Below, one piece after another: positions 57,388 through 64,000 of a DNA stretch of 64,000 bases. Position 1 is the first letter of the stretch; the number at the start of each line of letters is the position of its first letter. Where the stretch lies: the NCBI RefSeq assembly GCF_011075055.1, contig NC_058147.1:13020001-13084000 (forward strand). Reading direction: 5' to 3'. The position numbers and the translations under genes are program-made. A model generated the notes under the pieces. That model had not been told where the DNA came from. It did no database searches and worked only from the letters and a program-made list of their open reading frames with translations. This stretch comes from Mangifera indica. Taxonomy: Eukaryota; Streptophyta; Magnoliopsida; Sapindales; Anacardiaceae.

Positions 57388-59080
57388 CTACGGATTAGTT
57401 TCGGGTTCTAATGATATGAGTTCCTCATCGTCTGTGAATATATTAAAAGGTACTTGTAAACTTTCTATTCTATTCATAAAAATCCGATGAGAATTAACAT
57501 CCTTATCTATTTTAGACAAGTTTATTTTTCCCTCATCGTGTTCAGAGTCCTCATCTGAAAAGTAATCTTTTGAGTAATTTTCTGAATCTGAGGTATCAAA
57601 GTATTTTGAAATCAGTTCATAGACTGATTCGTCATCTGAGTTAATTTCGTATCCAAATATAGGCTCATATTTAGAAGTATTAGATTCTAAATTCACATTT
57701 AAGAATTTAAGACTCGCCTTCTTTTTGCTTTTATTTGGACATCTATCTGCATAGTGATCTTTGCTGCCACAGATCCAATAGTAATTACAATCTTTTATGT
57801 TTTTTTCCCAAAGGGCAAATGGCATAGTATTTCCTTGCTCTTCGTTCCTTTGTGGTTATTTTTCTAATAAACCTTCTATGGTTAGGAAGTTTAGTTTTAT
57901 TAGAAATAGGTCTTTTCCTCATGTTTTTAAAGCGTTTAGGAAATTTCCTTTTCCATAGAGAAGTATTCCACTTTTTATGAGTTTTCCAATTGTGATGTTT
58001 TGGAGTTTTAAAGAATGATTTTTCGCATCCATACTGTCCTAGGACTCCATCAAGATTGTAACAATAGGCATTATTAAAGTGTAGCCTTTTGGTATCTTTA
58101 TTAAGCTTAGCATTTAAACACCTTGTTCGAATCAATTGCCTTGTAGCCTCTATTCTTCCTCCCAAAGAATCTACTATCTGATTCTTTTCCAGGAGTAGTT
58201 TAAAGGCTTCGCTAGAAGCTTTGTCCCATCCATGTGATAACTTTGCAAAGAAGGTATTTTCCATAACTTCTTGCATTCCAACATATAACTGATAAAAATA
58301 TCGCTTGTATTCACAAACGAAAATTTCAAGTTGACACATGTCACAAAGCCTAAGCTTTGTTATAGCTTCTAGAGCAACTACCTTTGCAAGATTTCTACTT
58401 GTGACAGTTAATCCAGTAAATTCTCTTAAGAGCATGTCCTTAAAAAGTGCGAATATCCCCTCGCGAGTTTTTAAGTCGTTTACTGTCTCTAATATTCCAT
58501 TGCTCGTTTCTAATCCTAACAAGAAGCTTCCTACAATACCCTGTAGGGTAGATCTTAGAAAACGGTACGTTTGTCCTAGGTCAAAGGCTTTATTTTGCAC
58601 ATGGACCCAGTTAACAGTGTCCCAAATTTCAATTGCTTCGGCCATGTTGTTTACACAATATATATTTGGGAAACTTCCACTAGAAGGTATTTCTACCATC
58701 TTTTGTGTGGGTCTTGGAGTATATTCCGACTCAATCCGAGTAGAATATGTCGTGGGAGTGTATTCAGGCTTAGAAATTTCATGAAGGAATCCTTCGAATG
58801 AATGTAAAGGATTCTTCATTCCTTCTAAAGGGTCATATTTTATTTCAGCTTCCCTTAGATTAGTGATCAGGTTTTCTAGTTCCTCTATTTTTGGTTCTAG
58901 AATAATCTTTTTAGCTTTTCCCTTATCAGAAGTTCTCCTTTGTCTCTTAAGCTCTTCTTCGTAATATTTGCTGATTTTTTCAACATCCGAAAGAGAGATT
59001 TCAGGAAGATCAACCTCCCTTTTGGCTTCTTCTTTTGAAACAAAGTATTCTTCTTTTATCGCCTTTAATTATAAATTTTT
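57388..59080 (-). pseudogene. Caulimovirid coat protein region, frameshifted
   Basis: Two overlapping open frames, 58819-57785 (344 codons) and 57825-57388 (145 codons), belong to one protein split by a frameshift at about 57785-57825. Coding similarity extends upstream to about 59080, with a stop near 59070. In order: charged, coiled-coil-like N-terminus; a capsid core with EIWDTVNWVHVQNKAF (about 58600-58645); a Lys/Arg-rich segment (about 57850-58010); a zinc-knuckle-like WICGSKDHYADRCPNK (about 57730-57780); and a Ser/Asp/Glu-rich acidic tail. This is the usual caulimovirid coat-protein layout. In the zinc knuckle the first expected Cys is Tyr. Confidence 0.7.
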
Positions 59081-59159
59081 AGCTTTTTCCCAATCTCCTT
59101 GGGACTCCTGAGCTACAAAGTTTGCATATCTTGGCGGGAGACAAGGATATTTACTTTGT

Positions 59160-59455
59160 AGACTAGAACATCATATTAATCCAAACCTATCAAACAAAAA
59201 CATTAGGAGTCAATGGGGACATGAGCAGCCACTGGGTCCTTGGTGGCTCCTTCCCAACGAAGCAAAAGTTCAATTACCCGGAAGTCAGAGAATCATATTA
59301 ATTGATCCAAACCCATCAACAAAAACCAATAGAAATGGAGTACAAGGGGTGCAAAATGTAATTTTTCAAAGTTATAATACCCACCTGTGAAAAAGATTAA
59401 ACGGGCCCATCCGGTAGGGGGTGAGAAGAGGAATACGAGGAGTTTCTTCGGACAT
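59160..59455 (-). pseudogene. OPR-C: exon 1 and start of intron 1 only
   Basis: Exon 1 (59455-59385, 71 bases, as in OPR-A and OPR-B) reads MSEETPRIPLLTPYRMGPFN then LFHR up to a GT donor. About 225 bases of intron 1 follow, then the pararetroviral block. Exons 2-5 are not found on that side. A TATA box (59525-59532) and promoter words remain. It is a decapitated third gene copy, oriented toward OPR-B. Confidence 0.85.
59170..59335. repeat. Direct duplication in the OPR-C intron
   Basis: catcatattaatccaaacctatcaaacaaaaacatta (about 59170-59206) recurs as aatcatattaattgatccaaacccatcaacaaaaaccaata (about 59291-59331), about 120 bases apart, close to the pararetrovirus junction. It may be a repair footprint. 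Confidence 0.6.
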
Positions 59456-59524
59456 GTTTGAGGCTTTGAGCTTGCCGTTTTAGTAATAAAAGTGTCAAGT
59501 TGCTGAAACTGTAAAATGAGTGAG

Positions 59525-59532
59525 TATTTATA
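59525..59532 (-). promoter_or_regulatory. OPR-C TATA box
   Basis: TATAAATA on the minus strand, 70 bases before the OPR-C ATG. A tgacgtga word lies at 59644-59651. Confidence 0.6.
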
Positions 59533-59922
59533 GTGTGGTGGGAGACAAGAAGAGCAGCAACGAGTATGATAAAAAAAAAAAAAGAAACCGAGAATGCGAA
59601 GACGAAACCTGCATCCGACAGTGGTGGGGCTACAAAAAAAATTCTGACGTGAGAAATTACGTAAATTTGTTTGTCAATCTTGACTAGCCACCGCCCCCCG
59701 CCCACCACCAGTAATGCACAAAAAGAAGCGCAAAATTACATCATACGAATTTGTTATGAACATATTTTTTTACACACATTTGCGCCAATGTAATATTTTT
59801 ACTAATGGTTTATATACGTTTATATAATTTAGATACTAATTATATGGGATGCTTCAAAGTAAATTAAACTAGGTAGACTTGTAATTGAACAATAGAACAA
59901 AGCTCATTAAAAAAAAGGTAAT

Positions 59923-60075
59923 ATTGCATGTATCTATTTTAAATATATAAATAAATATATATTTATATATGTTATTATAAAATTAGATGTTACTTTATTT
60001 TTAATTCAAAATTATTCAATCAATATATGTCCATTTATATACTCAAAATAGATACATATAGTTTTATTATTAAGA
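59923..60075. mobile_element. Diverged MITE related to the 171-bp family
   Basis: Left attgcatgtatctattttaaatatataaat and right atatactcaaaatagatacatatagttttatt are inverted versions of each other and of the CAATAAAACTATGTGTACC ends at 25277 and 28231. The central gaattaaaaataaa-type phrase is present inverted. Flanks are too AT-rich to fix a duplication. Confidence 0.55.
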
Positions 60076-60269
60076 AAAATATATTATGGGAAATTAATTA
60101 CAATAAAAAAACTATGTACATATATTTTTTAATATACAATTTGGTACATTGATGATTTGATATTATGCGATTCAATGATTTCGAATTAATGATAAAATAA
60201 ATTTAATCATATAATAATACATCATCTATGCACACACCCAAACATATGTATATATAACATTGCTCATCA

Positions 60270-60559
60270 ATTACATTAACTATTTAGGAGTGTAAATGAT
60301 TTTGTTAAGATGCAACACTCGAATCTACAAAAAATAGGGAGCAAACTCACAAGAAAGAAAACACACATATTTGGTGGGTCATGTCAGTGCAACCCACCAT
60401 GCTTACAAATCATGTCGGGTCGACTTTGAGTTCCACAATCAGGGGACTTTGTACTGGCCAGCCTACAAAAATATGTGTCCACGACATAACCTGTGCTACA
60501 ACAAGTCATATTGTGTTGGGTCTTAACGGGTGAACTCTGAGCTTTTGGTAGATAGACCT
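60270..60559. other. GGGTCG-containing non-coding DNA
   Basis: Contains catgtcgggtcgac at 60411-60424 and hyphenated repeats of that vocabulary; related words (gggtcgggtcgacccaaggg) recur at 61820-61842 on the far side of the foldback element. It may be one older transposon split by the foldback insertion. No coding signature. Confidence 0.35.
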
Positions 60560-60564
60560 GTTAA

Positions 60565-61570
60565 TTATATATATATTTTTAAGGATATTAATTAAAATAG
60601 GTATAAAATTTTGTGCCTAAACCTTTTTAGACAAACTTTTAATGAATTTATTTTTTAAAGTAAACTCAATATTTATTTCAATAATACCCCTCTCTAGTAA
60701 TTATCTTTCTTCAATCGTGGTTTTTCTCGGTAATGTTTTCTTTGACAGTATACTCCAACAACATCACATTGATTGTAAATTGAGTAATTTATGAATCGAA
60801 CCATTCATAAACTTGTTTGAAAATAGGTTGATTTTTGGTTTGATTGTTGATATATCCAAATCGGAATGAAAAATAGAATAGATGCAAGTGCCAGTGCGAG
60901 ATTTCAGTATTTCAAAAATTGTCTGAATTATGAATTAAAAAATTGAATGGAATAAGTTGTTTATCATTAATATAAAAAATATGTATATAAAAATATTTAT
61001 GTACATGAGTGCGAGATAAATTTTTTATTTATATAAATAAAAATATTTTTATTTTTATAAAAAAAATTATATAAATAAAAATATTTATATAAATAAGTAC
61101 GAGAATGCTCTTGTACTTCTACCACTCATGGATATAAATATTTTTATATAGATATGTTTTAGATTATTTTTATATACAATTTTTTTATATTAATGACAAA
61201 CAATTGTTTTCACTCAATTTTTTAATTTATAATTTAGACAATTTTTGAAATACTAAAATTCTACACTCTTATTTTCATTTGTTCTGTTTTTCATCTCGAT
61301 ATTAATATATGAATAATCAAATAAAAAATTAACCTGTTCTCGAACAATTTTATGAATATTTTAATTTATAAGTTACCATACTTACAATCAATGTGATGAT
61401 GTTAAAGTATGTTGTTGAATAAAAAACATAATTAAAAAAAAGTAATTATTAGAGAGGGGTATTATTTGAATCAATATTGAATTTGTTTTAAAAGGTAAAT
61501 TTATTAAAAGTTTGTCTAAAAAAATTTAGATGCAAAATTTTATGTCTATTTTAATATTTTTCTAATTTTT
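60565..61570. mobile_element. Foldback-type element with long (about 0.48-kb) inverted repeats
   Basis: The left arm starts gatattaattaaaataggtat and the right arm ends tgtctattttaatatttttc, its reverse complement with mismatches. Inside, matching inverted blocks include ttagacaaacttttaatgaatt / taaaagtttgtctaa, aatacccctctctagtaatt / taattattagagaggggtatt, gcgagataaattttttattt-type centre words, and ttgtttatcattaatataaa / ttatattaatgacaaacaa. The arms meet near 61060. No gene is encoded. Target duplication is not established. Confidence 0.75.
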
Positions 61571-62265
61571 ATTATTTTTTGTTATGTCTTTTACATTTTC
61601 CATACTAATTTTTTAGCTTCCTCAAAATAATAACAAATAATTAATAAATTTAAATTTCTCACATCATCTTTCGGTCATAAAATTAAAAATAAATTTATTA
61701 TTACTTTTAATTTCTCATGACATTAATGAATACTTTTGAATTCCTTATGTAAATTATTTGAATTCCCTATGTAATAATAAATTATTAATAAAATTAAAAA
61801 AATATGCGCCGTGTTTTGTTGGGTCGGGTCGACCCAAGGGATGCTATAGTGTGTGGGGGGTCCCCACCGACCGTGCCAAAAAAAGAAGGTTCGGTTTAGC
61901 CTGACACCTTTGGCATGTTTAGTTTAGGCCAACCTAAAGTGGTATATTTGAAAACCCCATTAATTAATAAATCAACCTTTAATGAAAAGACATAAAACTC
62001 TTTACAATAGGGCAATTTTTAGAATGAAAAAAATCATGGAAACTCTTTTTAATTATTGAATCCTAAAGAGCCCTATTACATAATTTAATAGCCCCTCATA
62101 ATTCCATCAATGTCTCTCACTATTTGGGATCACCTCATCTAAAAACAAAACAATATATCTATAAAGAAGAAACTTCTTATAAATCTTCTAAACAAACACC
62201 ATAGGACAAACGACCTTTTACAACTTTTCTTGAACAAGAAATGTGGGATAAGATCAAGACATAAA
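61571..62265. other. Intergenic DNA, no gene seen
   Basis: AT-rich to 61800, then a GC-richer patch (61805-61935) with gggtcgggtcgaccc and ggggggtccccaccg, then unremarkable DNA. No coding signature. Confidence 0.4.
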
Positions 62266-62986
62266 TGTAACACTCAAAGGTATGTATAAGGCAATATATG
62301 CCTTTTTCCTTGCGTTTGAATTTGATTATATGTGTTTTGTATGCGTGAATGATTGTGCACCACAAGGGCATATGCCTGTGCATGCCTTAAGGAAGGCAAA
62401 ATAGTCACTTCACATTGGGCATGAAAAGTGGCTAAGGAAAGCAGGACTAATGACTGTGTTTGTTAGGAATGCACATCCATGTATCCATTTATCAAATTTA
62501 AATTCGAATAAGGATTTGATTCTTGATAATCTCAAAACATGTTTCCAGTCATGTAACTAAAGGAAAAATTGTGGATAAAGAAGGCATGATCGTTCATGAC
62601 ATTATTTTGGTAAACTAAAAAGAGGCACACAACCTGACATGTTTAGTTATGAATAACTTTCATAGAGCCACACAAAGGGAAATTATGAGCTTAGGGCATG
62701 ATCAAAGGACATTAGAGAAGAAGTTGAATCACTAGATACCTTGCCACATGAAAACTTAGCTAGATTTTGAAGGTCATGTAAGTAGTTGACATACTTTTTT
62801 TTTTTTTCTATAGTTCGATTATTTATGGAGAATACCATCATTTTGTAATAGTGTGTCATATAAGGATGTTAATGAGGATAACATGTTATGTGTTTCATAA
62901 TTGGCAAAATGGGAAATGGATTATGATGTGTTTGTATATAAATTGATATGCTATGTTATGAGAACTTGATGTTAAATTTATGATAT
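62266..62986 (+). mobile_element. 2.3-kb LTR family, 5' part, interrupted
   Basis: TGTAACACTCAAAGGTATGTATAAGGCAA matches the start of the LTR at 33132. It is cut at 62987 by an inverted copy. Confidence 0.6.
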
Positions 62987-64000
62987 TGTAACACCCCTCC
63001 CTAGAAGTATTTTTCTTCGGAAGAAGATATCACTAAATTGACTATTTGAGCATGCATTTATTTAAAAAACATATAATAAAACTCACAAAATCTTTAAAAG
63101 AAACCTCATTTATTAATCATTGAACAAATTATTAAAATGCCCCTATTAAAAAAAGTATCGAAAGTGTATACAAGATGTCTCAAACTATGGACATAAACTG
63201 AAAAGTCAAGATATGTGTAGCCAAATAAATAGAAATCAATGATACTATAAAAACTTAATAAAAAGAAATGAAAAAAATGTTTATTGGTTCATTTGCATTA
63301 AACTTATGAGAGTAGTCGTTACGTTCATTTGCATCCTAGACATATGAAAGTAAGGGAGTGAGTGACAAAACACTTAGTTAGTAGAAGACTTTACTACTAG
63401 CTTTTACATAATCTCTAAAATACACTTGATCTTAACCCATACAATTTTCTCATCTAGAGTTAACATTAAACTTCCACTAGGATAATGGTGGATCATATCT
63501 ATCATCTCTATGCTTATACAAAACTCTAGGAAATATCTAGGCTATAAATCTTAACTTTCGAATCAAACTATGCTTCACTCAATCACTAAGGAAACATTCC
63601 TTGGATTCCTACCTAGCATGATTATAACTCTACTCGATGGAAACACTATCATCTGAAAGCTATAATTGAGACTATATACTAAGCTGATTAGATCAAATCG
63701 AATACAAGGATCTGGCACCTTGGTTGTGTGAACTATCTCTCTATTCTACTACACCAAAACTATGTCTTAACTGGACTTTACTGTAAGCAAGTACCCTATT
63801 GTGGGTAAGGTGTCCTATTGTGGATAGTGTAAGGAATGTGTACTCACAGTACCCCTTCATAACGATCCTATAAAGTTTAGTATGCATGATCTCGAGACTT
63901 AACTTGACTAGGCTAGTTCTCACTTCCACCTAAAGTATAACTTATGTTTTACCAAAGTTTTATCTCATAGGCACGCAGGGCATTACTACGGACTTGAGAC
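62987..64000 (-). mobile_element. 2.3-kb LTR family, inverted, runs off the window
   Basis: Begins TGTAACACCCCTCCCTAGAAG, as does the nested copy at 15182. Landmarks taccctattgtgggta (63791) and agtatgcatgatctcg (63880) are the reverse complement of the 34.6-34.75 kb region. The far end lies outside the window. Confidence 0.75.

Larger units (their letters stand above)
57010..59155 (-). mobile_element. Endogenous pararetrovirus (Caulimoviridae) fragment
   Basis: A 2.1-kb minus-strand block that encodes coat protein followed by movement protein of a plant pararetrovirus. Coat-then-movement order in one reading direction is known from cavemoviruses and solendoviruses (for example cassava vein mosaic virus), unlike badnaviruses or petuviruses, where the movement protein comes first. 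Reverse transcriptase and protease regions are absent. One end abuts the OPR-B 3' flank and the other the intron of OPR-C. Stops and a frameshift make it a dead relic. Confidence 0.75.

Noticed and set aside
58338..58784. 148-codon plus-strand open frame
   Set aside because: Antisense to the pararetroviral coat protein frame, which has recognisable motifs.

Overview
This window is AT-rich, intron-bearing, transposon-dense nuclear DNA from a eudicot plant. The evidence is the split genes with GT-AG introns, plant gene families (OPR reductase, callose synthase, RETICULATA-related), Ty1/copia and Ty3/gypsy elements with plant tRNA primer sites, Mutator-like and hAT-like DNA elements, and an endogenous plant pararetrovirus. 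The species cannot be named from the sequence. No prokaryotic features, CRISPR arrays, rRNA or tRNA genes were seen.

Layout. 0.7-3.4 kb: callose synthase pseudogene (+) lacking most of its catalytic domain. 3.4-4.0 kb: GAGCTCG-rich repeat and a GCGC-rich block. 5.4-10.5 kb: decayed Mutator-like element with an Ulp1-type protease remnant (+) converging on a MuDR-type transposase remnant (-). 11.0-12.7 kb: copia solo LTR with a perfect 5-bp target duplication. 13.8-18.4 kb: 2.3-kb TGTAACACC...GGTGTTACA LTR holding a second, inverted copy of the same family. 19.6-22.9 kb: 5'-truncated copia element with 3' LTR. 23-29 kb: hAT-like repeats, two 171-bp MITEs, a LINE scrap and a copia LTR/primer site. 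30-38 kb: more LTR copies and an Athila/Tat-like gag start. 39-60 kb: an OPR cluster. 60.6-61.6 kb: a large foldback element. 62.3-64 kb: another nested LTR pair running off the window.

The host-gene content is a small cluster of 12-oxophytodienoate reductase-like (OPR, Old Yellow Enzyme family) genes. Two are structurally intact, five-exon, 370-codon genes in opposite orientation (OPR-A, 43975 to 40291, -; OPR-B, 53733 to 56505, +). They lie in the arms of an inverted duplication (about 39810-45490 and 52368-56985) that also contains promoters and 3' flanks. The spacer holds an OPR exon-3 pseudogene, a RETICULATA-related exon fragment and copia remnants. A third gene copy (OPR-C) keeps only its promoter, exon 1 and part of intron 1 before running into an endogenous caulimovirid fragment (coat protein then movement protein, broken frames). 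A further intron-1 scrap lies at 39.5 kb.

The most interesting point is that OPR-B differs from OPR-A by about 19 of 370 residues, and two of these changes fall on Old Yellow Enzyme active-site positions: the catalytic Tyr is Phe and the specificity-determining Trp is Val. OPR-A keeps both. The rest of the window is mostly a record of layered transposon insertion and LTR-LTR recombination.
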